64,000 nucleotides of DNA from Neofusicoccum parvum (Eukaryota; Ascomycota; Dothideomycetes; Botryosphaeriales; Botryosphaeriaceae), in the NCBI GenBank assembly GCA_020912385.1, contig CP087219.1, forward strand, positions 124,001-188,000, written 5' to 3'. Shown piece after piece: positions 1-9,653 of the stretch. Position 1 is the first letter of the stretch. The number at the start of each line of letters is the position of its first letter. Position numbers and translations under genes: made by a program. Below the pieces are notes generated by a model. The model was given only the letters and a program-made list of their open reading frames with translations. It was not told where the DNA came from and made no database searches.

Positions 1-637
1 CAGGTACCTCGTCGACCAGTTCACGCAGGACACGGCCAACAAGCGCACCGACCGGTGGGGCGGCAGCATCGAGAACCGCGCGCGCTTCGCCGTCGAGGTG
101 TGCAAGGCGGTGGCGGCGGCGGTCGGGCCCTCGCGCGTGGGCATCCGGCTCAGCCCGTGGAACACGGTGCAGGGCATGCGCATGGCCGACCCGCGCCCGC
201 AGTTCACGCACCTGATCACGCAGCTGGCCGCGCTCGACCTGGCCTACCTGCACCTGGTCGAGCCGCGCGTGCACGGCGTGTTCGACAAGGACCCGCCCGC
301 CGACGAGAACCTCGAGTTCGCGCTCGACGCCTGGGGCCGCGGCAAGAAGGTGCTGATCGCCGGCGGCTACACGCCCGAGCAGGCCGTCGACGCCGTCGAG
401 CGCACCTACAAGGACTGGGACGCCGTCATCGTCTTCGGCCGCCGCTTCATCTCCACCCCGGACCTCGTCTACCGCATCAAGAAGGGCATCGAGTGGGCCC
501 AGTACGACCGCTCCAGCTTCTACTACGACCACACCAGCGGCGCCCCCATCACCAAGGGCTACATCGACTACCCCGTCTCGAAGGAGTATGTGCAGGAGTT
601 TGAGCAGCTGTACGCGGCCCCGGTGGCGAGGTTGTAG
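1..637 (+). CDS. Old Yellow Enzyme-family NADH:flavin oxidoreductase, 3' part (N-terminus off window)
   Basis: Only the last ~211 codons are present; the reading frame is open from base 2 to the TAG at 635-637. The visible part is the C-terminal half of a TIM-barrel FMN enzyme of the Old Yellow Enzyme / 12-oxophytodienoate reductase type. The run RWGGSIENRARF near the start is the family's conserved segment after the active-site region. Later come VGIRLSPW (FMN-side strand) and IAGGYTPEQA, and FGRRFISTPDL matches the conserved phosphate-binding GR and the L/N-P-D-L segment. Family members reduce activated C=C bonds of enones with NAD(P)H, in detoxification or alkaloid and other secondary metabolism; the substrate here cannot be read. 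No intron is seen in this part. Its neighbour is a flavin monooxygenase on the opposite strand. Start, FMN-binding N-terminus and catalytic His/Asn pair lie outside the window. Confidence 0.93.
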   Translation, partial: RYLVDQFTQDTANKRTDRWGGSIENRARFAVEVCKAVAAAVGPSRVGIRLSPWNTVQGMRMADPRPQFTHLITQLAALDLAYLHLVEPRVHGVFDKDPPADENLEFALDAWGRGKKVLIAGGYTPEQAVDAVERTYKDWDAVIVFGRRFISTPDLVYRIKKGIEWAQYDRSSFYYDHTSGAPITKGYIDYPVSKEYVQEFEQLYAAPVARL

Positions 638-1587
638 GGTGTTTCAGCATGTTTAGATGATAGAAAGACGCATCTCGATACCCGGAGATGGGATTAGATG
701 TCTCCTAGAGCTTGGCTTGCAGCATGTCTTAGAATGATTTCTCACGTAGTTAGAGAAGAAGTTCGTTAATTCAAGATGTTCCAGATTCGATCAATCTCCC
801 TTTCATGACCATGCGGGCAGTTTTGTAGCAGATTGGGAGCACGGTAAAGGGGAAAACGGACAGTTCTCACTTAATCTTTATTTGCTGTAGGCTTACTCCA
901 TCTGTTTCAACGCGTGGATGATTCACATGTTTTTGATGCGGTGGGTTGCCCAACATCACGTGCAGACGCAGCTGCAAGCTAATCCCCATCAGAAACACTT
1001 CGCACTTCTTTGCAGGTATCCTAATCGGCTTTCTTTCTCAAACCTAGACTCAAACTCATCGAGCAGTACTTGACACCCGATGCAAACGTCGAAGGTGGCC
1101 GTCACCTTCGTGGTCAGCGGACCGTCGCGGTCTCGGCTACCACTACGCCTCCTTACGCAATCTCTCCACCATCGCTTCTTCCCTCTTCTCATCCTCACGC
1201 ATCACCAAACTCTCCAATATTCCTTCGCCATCCAACATCACCTGACCACGTCTGTTAACCCATCAGCTGCAGGTAATGCTACTGAGAAATCCCAGAATAT
1301 TCCACACGGCTTGGAGGGGCTTATGAGGTCAGTTCTGGAAGCATTACAGCAAGTTCCCGCACGGGTAGCTAACGCATCCATACGGATAGAAAGGTATTTT
1401 TCTCACCGGCAATTTTACTCAGACCAATGCTTCAACTACCCACGGAGACACGCGTGTGTCTCAATACTGTCCGAAGCGTATGGCCTGATTTCTACACTCT
1501 TCAAAGATAATCTCCCACGCAGTCAGGAAGAAACCTCCTCACTGCAAGATATTCTCTCCAAACCAAACCAGTCCCAACCACCTCCAC
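638..1587. other. Convergent intergenic region
   Basis: This 0.95-kb stretch lies between the OYE gene and the 3' end of the monooxygenase on the other strand. It must hold both transcript ends. A plus-strand open frame from 1080 runs into the monooxygenase 3' end, but its product is low-complexity and unlike any family I know. I see no supported gene. Confidence 0.6.
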
Positions 1588-3294
1588 CTACAAGACGACA
1601 GGACTACTCTTCGGCAGCTCACCCAGCACCGGCCCACCCGCAACCTCCCCCTCCACCTCCTCCCCCAACGGCTTGAACCCCCTCCACCCATCTTTCACCA
1701 CACCATCCACATACTCCAGATAGTTCTTCAGCCCAGCAAAGTAAAACCGACACGACCACGGCTTCCCCGGAATATTCGCGCCAAAGATCCACGAATGCGG
1801 CTGCTTAAACAAGCTCCCCTCCGCCACTTTCTCACACAACTCCGCCCACCCCCTCTCCACCTCCATCGTGCACTCCACCACCGCCCTCGCCACCCCCCTC
1901 CGCCGCGCCTCCTCCGCCCGCCCGACCGCCGCCGTGATCAGCGCCACCGCCGCCTCGAACGCCGGCGGGTTGTTGCAGAACGGCGCCTGCGGGCCATTAA
2001 CCATGAACAGATTCGGGCAGTCACCCGCAAAGACACCTAGATACGACGACGGGCCCGCCGCCCAGCGGTCGGCGAGCGCGACGCCGTGGCGGTCGCGCAG
2101 CGCGATGCGCGTGTAGTTGCCGTCGACGGCGTCGAAGCCGGTGGCGAAGACGAGGATGTCGAGTTCGTGGACGGTGCCGTCGGCGGTGCGGACGCCGGCG
2201 GGGGTGATGGCGTCGATGGGGGTGGCGAGGAGGTCGACGACGTCGACGTGCGGGCGGTTGAACTGCGCGAAGTAGCCGGCGTCGCAGATGGGGCGGCGGG
2301 CGAGGGGTTCGCGGGGGGTGAGCTTCGCGGCCTTGATTGGATCCGTCACGATCTGCGATATCTTGCGGCGGATGAAGGCGCAGGCCTCGTCGTTGGCGGC
2401 GGGGGAGGTCGCGATGTCGCCGAAGCCTTCGAACATGAAGCGGAATCCGTTGCCGCGCGTCCACAGCCGCTCGAAGATGGCGGCGCGCTCGGCGGGCGGG
2501 ACGGAGTGGACGGGGCGCGTGGACTCCTCGAAGCCGAAGCCCACGGCGCTGCTGCGGACCTGCGCCCAGATGGCGTCGTAGTTGGCGTTGACCCAGGCGC
2601 GGTGGGCGGGCGTGACGGGCCCGTTGCCGGAGGGCACCGAGTACTGCGGGTGGCGCTGGAAGCAGGTCAGGGACGCGACCTTGGGCGCGATGTCGGTGAT
2701 GATCTGGACGCCGGTCGAGCCGTTGCCGACGACGCCGACGCGCTTGTTGCGGACGTCGATGTCGGGCGACCACGACGCCGAGTGCGTGAGCCGGCCCGCG
2801 AACGTCGACGCCCCGGGGATGTCGGGGATGTTGCGTTTGGACAGCACGCCCAGCGCCGCGACCAGGTACCGCGCCGCCATCACCTCGCCCGTGCTGGTCG
2901 CCACCCGCCAGACCTGCGCCTCGTCGTCCCAGTCCGCGGACAGCATCTCCGTGTTGAACTGCATGTGCTTGCGCAGGTCGTACTTGGCGACGATGTGGCG
3001 CAGGTACTCGAGCACCTCCGGCTGGTGCACGTAGTGGTTCTTCCACGGGTACGTCTGCAGGTCCTCCTTGTCCCACGAGTACCGGTACACGAAGCTCTCC
3101 GTGTCGCTCATCGCCCCCGGGTAGCAGTTGAAGTGCCATGTGCCTCCGATGTCCGACGCGAGGTCGATCACCCTGACCGAGAGCCCGAGCTTGAGGAGTT
3201 CGTTGAGCTGGTGGATGCCGCTGAAGCCGGCTCCGACGATCAGAGCGTCGAATTGCTGGTCTGGGGCTGGCGCCATGGTCATGGAATGGCTCAC
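1588..3294 (-). CDS. Flavin-containing monooxygenase, Baeyer-Villiger type I (cyclohexanone monooxygenase-like)
   Basis: Intronless, 568 aa, the usual length for type I Baeyer-Villiger monooxygenases, which insert oxygen next to a carbonyl using FAD and NADPH. The FAD Rossmann motif GAGFSG lies at residues 21-26. A DIGGTWHFNCYPGA block at ~48-61 is the family's conserved flavin-contact segment. The fingerprint F-x-G-x3-H-x3-W is at 165-175 (FAGRLTHSASW); the residue after W is Ser, where the consensus has Pro or Asp. The second nucleotide motif GVVGNGSTG lies at ~187-195. The C-terminal WIFGANIPGK matches the conserved G-x-N-I-P-G-K loop. The ATG at 3292-3294 gives a normal N-terminus 20 residues before the first glycine motif. 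Likely cytosolic. The substrate is unknown; the nearby OYE and GMC genes would fit a small redox pathway, but that is inference. Ketone oxidation rather than N/S-oxidation is inferred from the fingerprint. Confidence 0.92.
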   Translation of the reverse strand: MSHSMTMAPAPDQQFDALIVGAGFSGIHQLNELLKLGLSVRVIDLASDIGGTWHFNCYPGAMSDTESFVYRYSWDKEDLQTYPWKNHYVHQPEVLEYLRHIVAKYDLRKHMQFNTEMLSADWDDEAQVWRVATSTGEVMAARYLVAALGVLSKRNIPDIPGASTFAGRLTHSASWSPDIDVRNKRVGVVGNGSTGVQIITDIAPKVASLTCFQRHPQYSVPSGNGPVTPAHRAWVNANYDAIWAQVRSSAVGFGFEESTRPVHSVPPAERAAIFERLWTRGNGFRFMFEGFGDIATSPAANDEACAFIRRKISQIVTDPIKAAKLTPREPLARRPICDAGYFAQFNRPHVDVVDLLATPIDAITPAGVRTADGTVHELDILVFATGFDAVDGNYTRIALRDRHGVALADRWAAGPSSYLGVFAGDCPNLFMVNGPQAPFCNNPPAFEAAVALITAAVGRAEEARRRGVARAVVECTMEVERGWAELCEKVAEGSLFKQPHSWIFGANIPGKPWSCRFYFAGLKNYLEYVDGVVKDGWRGFKPLGEEVEGEVAGGPVLGELPKSSPVVL

Positions 3295-3697
3295 GCAAGG
3301 ATGCTTTTGCTCTGTCTGGTCTACAGCAACAGTTTCTGCGTGGCTGGCGGTCTTAAGTCGTCACCTCCAGTCGTGCTGTCGGCAAATCGGTTATTCTAGT
3401 GCTGACGAATCAGCCGATCAATCGTCTTATGTGCGTCGGATTAACCTGTGGTAGTCCATGTCTGCCCGCTACAGGTCGAAATCCCTGGGCTTTGGTGGGG
3501 TACGTGGGCATTAAGTGCGGAGAAGGCACGGGATGGGGCGGGGAATCTGCAGTAACACCTTGTAAAGACACCTCGATTGGCACTGAATGATAGCATGTTC
3601 AATGAGGGTAGGGAATGCTATTGGATGATTTGCGCTATGTCTCCTACTTCGAGACAAGGTCTCCGTCGAGCACCAAGGTGGGGGCCAGGAAGAGCGT
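3295..3697. other. Short intergenic region
   Basis: About 400 bp between the monooxygenase start and the end of the secreted cysteine-rich protein, both on the minus strand. It should carry the monooxygenase promoter. I saw no clear TATA box and no coding sequence here. Confidence 0.5.
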
Positions 3698-4557
3698 TCA
3701 AGCAGACGAGCAGACACCATTGGTGCATGTGAGTTCATCACTGCAGTCATCGAAGGTCGAGCAAGGTGCGCCTGTGGATTTTCTTACTGTCAGAGCTCCA
3801 TAACAATTTTATCACAGCCTGTCAGTAGAGCTTATTACGCCACTTACCTGCACAGTGCCCCTCCCAGCTGCAGGAACCCGAGCCGCCACCGCCAGAGCCG
3901 CCATTGCAGTACTGGCTCGCGTCGGCATTGTCATATGTGTGGTCCGTGTGGCATTGTCCATTGCTGAATGTCGGGTTTGCTGCACGGTTCCGGTAAGTGT
4001 TCTTGGCCTTTCTGTAGACTCGCGGCGGGTAACTTACTATCGACCTCCAGGTTAGTTGCCGGGCTGCGTACAATGTCCTGGTTGGAATCTGGGGTCAGCG
4101 AGTTCTCGCAGGCGATCTGGGTGTTGCCGCCGTTGGTGCTGTCGCCGGTCCAGATGTCGATGTGCCAGGTGCCCGACGAGGTCCAGTCCTCAGCTTTCTG
4201 GATGTCAGCCTCGGACAAGCATTAGTCTGAGAGGGGTTGGGTCTTACTGCACTGGGCACAGAAATCCTGATAGATCAAGTACTTCTTCAAATACGGTGCG
4301 TAGATGATCTCGCAGTCGTTGAACTCGCCCTTCGCCGTAGCGAACGTGAGAGGATCCTGATAAGTGCCGGTTCCTCCGGCGTTCGAGCCACGGCCACTAA
4401 CAGCGCCACAAGTGTATGCAGTCTCGGTGGAGCCTGGGGGATCGTTGTCAGGAGAGCCGTAAAAGGTGATGTGCGTGGACTGCGTGGAGCAAGCCACCGC
4501 CTGCTGGATGGCTGCAAGCCCAAGGGCTACAGAGCTGAAAAGATGTTGGGTCTTCAT
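3698..4557 (-). CDS. Small secreted cysteine-rich protein (conserved fungal family, function unknown)
   Basis: Rebuilt from four exons (minus strand: 4557-4248, 4193-4038, 3979-3848, 3771-3698) with introns of 54, 58 and 76 nt; all junctions keep frame, giving 223 aa. Residues 1-22 (MKTQHLFSSVALGLAAIQQA...) form a signal peptide. The mature part starts at Cys23 and has 14 cysteines. The body carries ITFYGSPDNDPPG, GTGTYQDPLTFATA, YLKKYLIYQDFCAQC and WHIDIWTG, a pattern I recall from uncharacterised secreted ascomycete proteins. A Gly/Ser linker with CSWEGHC follows, and the last exon encodes a C-x(6)-C-x(5)-C-x(4)-C tail (PCSTFDDCSDELTCTNGVC). The first splice could also be read with a CAG three bases upstream, but only the AAAG acceptor keeps frame and gives QCTEDW. 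A cell-wall or effector-like role is possible; a double-psi beta-barrel fold is speculation. A TATAAAAG lies 78 nt upstream of the ATG. Confidence 0.82.
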
Positions 4558-5340
4558 GGTGAATGGGCGAAGCGGGGATGATGGTTGTGTTGGATCTGGC
4601 CTGCTTGGTGTTGGAAGTGAAGGAGTCGTCTTCACTTTTATAGCAAGCAGCTCAAGACAGTGCTTCGTGGAGACCTCACCTGCACTACAGCCGCACTGTC
4701 GATCGCTCGTGAAGGTGGTGGACTGTAAGCATTTTTGTGGCGTCACACGTTGCGCACGCTCCTGCATCAGCAACCACCAAGCTTTCCAGCCTCAAGGATA
4801 CGCAAAGCTAAATGCACATCAACTAAGACGGATCTGGGAGGTGTTACCTCATCAAAGGATATTTTTACTCGGAAACTCCAGTCTGGGGTATGAACGTGGT
4901 GGCTCGTGCCTCAATCCGATGTAAGACGTGGCCCCCACACCGCCCCTGATTGATGAGATGGCGTAAATAAGTGTGTGCAAGGCTGGAACGAGACCCCACA
5001 GTCCTGGGTGCCGTTCAACATGGGCCAGCTGCCTGATGAGAAGCCATGGTTGTCTTTCAGCACGGTTGTTTGCCTGATGTGCTGATAAGGATACGATTGG
5101 CGTCCTCCCAATGAGACAGGTTCTGTCTTCTTTCGCGGCGTGAGTTTGTCAAAGGTGGCAGGGTTGAATTAAAGAGACGTTTGACGGGGCTGCAAACGAT
5201 GTTGAGTGAACTCTGGGCAATTCAAAGATATTTTCATTAACATGTCTTTATACAGATATGCGAGGTGCGCAATGCGGCTTTCATCGGGATACGGATTGGA
5301 CCCCACCAGGGTCCGCCCTCATTGTCAAACAAGCTTGTTT
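4558..5340. other. Intergenic region upstream of the cysteine-rich protein
   Basis: Holds the promoter of the secreted cysteine-rich gene at its left end (TATA-like element listed separately) and the 3' flank of the GMC gene at its right end. Open frames are short and none resembles a protein. Confidence 0.5.
4635..4642 (-). promoter_or_regulatory. TATA-like element of the secreted cysteine-rich gene
   Basis: On the minus strand this reads TATAAAAG, about 78 nt before the ATG at 4557. Position and match are good for a fungal TATA box of an inducible secreted-protein gene. The transcription start is not known. Confidence 0.5.
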
Positions 5341-7432
5341 TCAGCTGTGACTTTGCTTAATCAAATCTGCAGCCTGCAAAATGGTTAGCGTTGCGCAGAA
5401 ATACGAGCGAGAAGACAACGTACCTTTTCCGCAATGGCATATATGGTCGAACTCGTGTGCGTGGCTGGGAGAAGTGGCATCAGGCTTGCATCCACCACCC
5501 TCAGCCTCTCGACCCCATACACTCTCAGCTCCGGATCCAGCACACCTCCATCTTCGCGCGCCATCATGGGCGCTGTGCAACACACGTGCGCAAATGTTGG
5601 CTGCATGGCGCCGCGCAGAGCCGGCTCCAGTTGCGCGTCGGTCGTCAGGTTTGCTCCGGGCACCAGCTCGGTGGGCTGCAGCTCGGACATGGCCGGCGTG
5701 GCCATGAACTCGCGAACCTTGCGGACAGAGGCCATCATGATCTTGATATCCGACGGGGCCGTCATCGTGCCATAATCAATGACCGGCTTTGCCAGGGGGT
5801 CGGTGCTACCTGCAAGCACGGTGCCGCGGCTCAATGGTTTGACCATGACGATTGCCATGGTGCCGGCGCCGCCGAAAGAGGATTCTTTGACGGATGTGTC
5901 CAGAGAAGAGTAGAGGTCCGAGATGATGTCTTTCTGGACAGAGTAGCCCTTCTCTACAATAGCGGGGATGTTGCGGGAAGAGTATGCGGAGCTAGCGTTC
6001 GTTGAGCGTGCGAGAGAGGTAATTTCGTCAAATTTGTCGCTGTCCGTGATGTTTTGCAGGGGCAAAAAGCATACGGTCTGTCCTCTGCCTAGCGTATAAG
6101 GGCCTTCACGGGACGAGTAGTACAGAGCAAGCTGTTCACTGGCGTATGTTTCGTTGGACGTCCAGGTTCCTGCGTCTGGAAGAATCGGATTTGCAACTAC
6201 TGTCGTCAGTTTGACGCATGTTCAGGTAATTCAGGATTCACTCACAGTTGAAAACCGAGTAAAAAGTTGGATGATCCTGAAGGTTATATCCTGTGGGAAG
6301 ATCAACCAAGACATCAATACCGAGGTTGCTCAGCAAGTCAGCTGGGCCGATTCCGGACAGCTGGAGGATTTGAGGAGTATGAGCTGCTCCTGCAGCCAGT
6401 ATGACCTCTTTAGCTGCTTTGACAGTTCCCGTCTGGCCACTTGAGATAAACTCAGCGCCGACAGCCGTAGTGCCGTTGAACAGTATCTTAGTCACAGCAT
6501 GCATGGTCGCGAGGTGATAATTCGGCCTCGAGGAAACTCTGTCGTAGTGAGCGACACGTGCAGAGCATCGACTCTGATTTTTGGGGTCCACCGAGCTGGT
6601 TCCCCAGAAAACACCGGCTTTCGATCCCGCTCCCGGGTCTTTGGGTATCGGGACTCCAAGACTAGTCCAAGCACGGAAAAAGTTCTCTGCACGGGCCTGA
6701 TTTAGCAAGTCCTGTCTTGTCATTGAATTTCCGGTTTACTTACTTATGTTCTGCCACATAAAAGGCGGGTATCTTGACTGGACAGGCCCGCTGGAGCCGT
6801 GGACGCTCAAATCCCAGGAAACATCCCATTCTTCGGCGAAGCTCTCGTTTGTCGGGGTGAAAGTCTCGCTCTGTTGTCTGTCAGCGCATCATCAACGTCA
6901 AGCTTGAACTCAAGTACCTTTCTGAAGTACGGAAGCAGGCCAGCCCAGCCCCATCCAGGATTTCCGAGCTGCTCCCATGCGTCGTAGTCAGGTGCACCTC
7001 CGCGATCAAAGAACATCCCATTGACAACCGTGCCACCGCCAACTACAGCTGCGGCCAATACAGGGAAGGTCTTGTTGGCAAGTCCCTTCTGCGGTACGCT
7101 CGTGAGGTTAAAGCTGTATGGCGCATACGCATTGGCGGCCAGCCCCGGCACAAGGACATTCGCCTCTCCGCCATCAAAAGGGCCAAACTCAAGCACCAGG
7201 ACGGAGACTGTGCATTCAGCGGACCAGCAACAGGGTTGTGACAGGAGTGTTTCTCACCATCTGCGTCTTCGGTCAACCGATCGGCCACGGTGAGCCCGCT
7301 CGTACCACCACCGATGATCACGAAGTCGTATTCGTCTTGCAGAGCGGTATCCCTACCGATAATCTGCGCATGCCGACCCAGTTGGGAATGCGCAACCACG
7401 CAAAGCATGGAAAGCGCAAGGAGGTAAATCAT
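5341..7432 (-). CDS. Secreted GMC-family FAD oxidoreductase
   Basis: Six exons on the minus strand (7432-7258, 7207-6918, 6870-6744, 6686-6246, 6199-5424, 5373-5341), introns 46-57 nt, 613 aa. MIYLLALSMLCVVAHS is a signal peptide. The FAD motif IIGGGTSGLTVADRL follows at ~residue 34, then the GMC hallmarks VLVLE, the GGGTVVNGM flavin-contact loop (~120), FRKSETFTPTNESFAEEW, and AAGAAHTPQILQLSGIG (PROSITE GMC signature 2). The C-terminal block has TFAHVCCTAP, with the likely catalytic His, and VVDASLMPLLPATHTSSTIYA with the second active-site position. The tiny last exon adds AADLIKQSHS, restoring the family's usual AEKAADLI end; without that splice the frame would run into unrelated residues. 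The exon 5 acceptor could instead be 3 nt further in. GMC enzymes oxidise alcohols, sugars or aryl-alcohols to give H2O2; the substrate is unknown. Extracellular location is inferred from the signal peptide. Confidence 0.9.
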
Positions 7433-9653
7433 AGTGTCGCAGATAATGAAGGGAGAACCCAGGAACAAGAACGGCCGGCAAGGTTAAGGTTTTAAGGTTA
7501 CGTGAAACGCTTGTCTACATATTTACCGGGCCACTCGTGAAATCACCACTTTTTTCCTTCCCGCTGGGCATGATTTGTAGCTTCCAATAAACGTCCATGG
7601 GCCGGGTTCGCGCATGTGGCTTGCTGGTGTTTAACCCCAAAGGGGCTGTGGCCCGGAACTTTTACGAATGACCAAGGTTTTTTGGCCCCCATCTTCATCA
7701 ATTCGTTTCTCCACGAGGCCGGTCTAGAGGCCCTGACATGTCGGTTAGCTCGCCTCGAGTAGCCGCACCCCGGTCGAAAAAAAAATGCAAACTGAGGGGC
7801 AGGTGGCCTCTTATCAGCTCACCCTCGTTACTACAATGTACTGATATCGCCATCGCAGTACGGGTTAGAGCAGCAACTGTCCGTTGACATTCAACAATGT
7901 TCTTAGACCACTCCAAATCCTCCATCAGACATGCGCACCGCTGGTACATAAGATGTTTGGGTTAATGGGTTTGGAGCAGAGGACATACCTTCGGCCTGCT
8001 TATCTTTGCATACAGTCTTTTAATATTTGCCACGTAAAAAATCTTTGTAGGCCAGAATCATCACTCCCTGAAGGTTTACCGCTCTCTGAACTTCAGATAC
8101 TTCGAGTATCATCATTTCAAGCTTCTGACGCCCACTTAACAAAAACACCATCTGCTGCATTCTTCATATTCGCCACGGTCGGCACATCCTTCACCGCCAT
8201 CGTGGCCATTCCGGAACCGAAGCGAGAACTAGCTGGTGGTTGGTCGGATATCTTGGCGGCGTTAGGGGGTGCCAGCGAAGATGCTGGTCATAGAATACGG
8301 GCGAACGTAGGTCTTGGTGGTGATGCTGGAGCCGGCGGCCTTTTTGGTCACATTGCGGACTTTTCGGACACCGCTCAGACCTATGTATTGTACACAATCT
8401 ACTCCAATCAGGGATTCAAGCGATAGAAGAAACGAACAATTTACCAGCTCTCACACTCCTAGAAGACCATCACATTCATTTCCTCGGTCTTGGTGGAAAA
8501 TTTGCACGTTGGTATGTATTGCCGGTTCCAAGATATTGAGCTTGCGCTTGTTCTGCCTCGCATCTTGTGTGATGAGCAGCTACATATGATTCTGCTTTTC
8601 ATTTCCGTTCAATTCGGAAATGTGGGCTCTTCTAAACCGGGTAACAGAGCCGGAAGGAACAATACAGTTCGGAAGAATAGAATAATTCAAACCTCAAGCC
8701 ATGGCTTCCGAAATCCGAGATCATGTATTCTCAAGGTCTAATCAGGGAGAAAAGTGATAATTATTTCGCAAAGGATAAATTTCAGAACACGGTTTGGTGA
8801 CCATTATTCAATTGTTCTATTCAATATCAGGCTCCGTCAAATCTACTATATCTATTATGATGATACACACAGATCGGCATACAAACAAGTAATTTGCTTG
8901 CAAGTGCAAGTTGCGTCATCGCAACTAGTCTTGAGGCCCTGGTATGCCGCTTCACTCGCACGCTCGCAATCCTTGCCGAAACAATGGCAATTGAGGAGTG
9001 AGCAGCGCCTTTAATCTCACATTCGCTCCCACAACAAATAGTTCATGGCCATTATAGCAGGTTCGCAATTATTGTGCGGCGCTCAACAGAATATTCAATC
9101 CATTCTCAACTTAACATATCATATGCGCACTACACATACGCGATTTTGCCGGAGCGCATACGGTGTTTGACGTTTCCGAGAGCTTTGAAGGGACGGAGGC
9201 GACTCCGCATGCAGGTCCGCCCTACGACCGACTCGTGGCACAATAAAAATAAGCTCTGTACCACAGAGTCGGGGCAACACAGAGCCAGTCAACGAGTGAG
9301 TTTCACGGCAGATCTAAAACCGTGAGATCCAGAAGTCAAGCCGGGTTCATTGAGTCCAATTTCCGAAATAAAGATCATCTACTAGGCTTGTTCCTTAGGA
9401 TTCAAAGACTCCAAGGTGTTTCTGTAGCTTCCGAGCATTCCGGTAGGACGTGTGTTGTCAGCCAAGCTCACAACCTTTTTTAACCGGCTTTGCACGAAAA
9501 CTTTCTTTGATCACCAATGTTACGCTGGGATGGGACGACTCGCGTTCCTGGCAGGTAAGGACGGTTCAAAATGAACAGCGTTCGCTGCGAAAGCCTTTGC
9601 ACTGGTCCCTCCGAAATTCTGTTACGAGGCGGTTCTCTTCGAGTCACCCCGCC
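7433..9653. other. Gene-poor interval between the GMC oxidoreductase and the protease
   Basis: Divergent 2.2-kb region that must hold both promoters. The part near 7630-7650 has a CCCCAAAGGGG hairpin-like element that includes AGGGG/CCCCT, the consensus of fungal stress-response elements. From ~7900 to 9100 it is relatively AT-rich with many stops. An open frame at about 8100-8425 contains a hydrophobic, signal-peptide-like stretch but no suitable ATG; see findings. No gene is supported. Confidence 0.55.

Noticed and set aside
1080..1676. Plus-strand frame of 198 codons after the OYE gene
   Set aside because: Low-complexity product, proline tail derived from the antisense monooxygenase end; no known pattern.
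2021..3298. Minus-strand open frame of 425 codons in another register
   Set aside because: Arg/Pro/His-rich shadow of the monooxygenase frame.
2086..3399. Plus-strand open frame of 437 codons
   Set aside because: Antisense of the monooxygenase; Asp/Val/Gly-rich product caused by GC-rich codons on the other strand, no domain.
4248..4773. Upstream extension of the cysteine-rich protein to an ATG at 4773
   Set aside because: It would place 72 unconserved residues before an excellent signal peptide; the TATA-like element lies within it.
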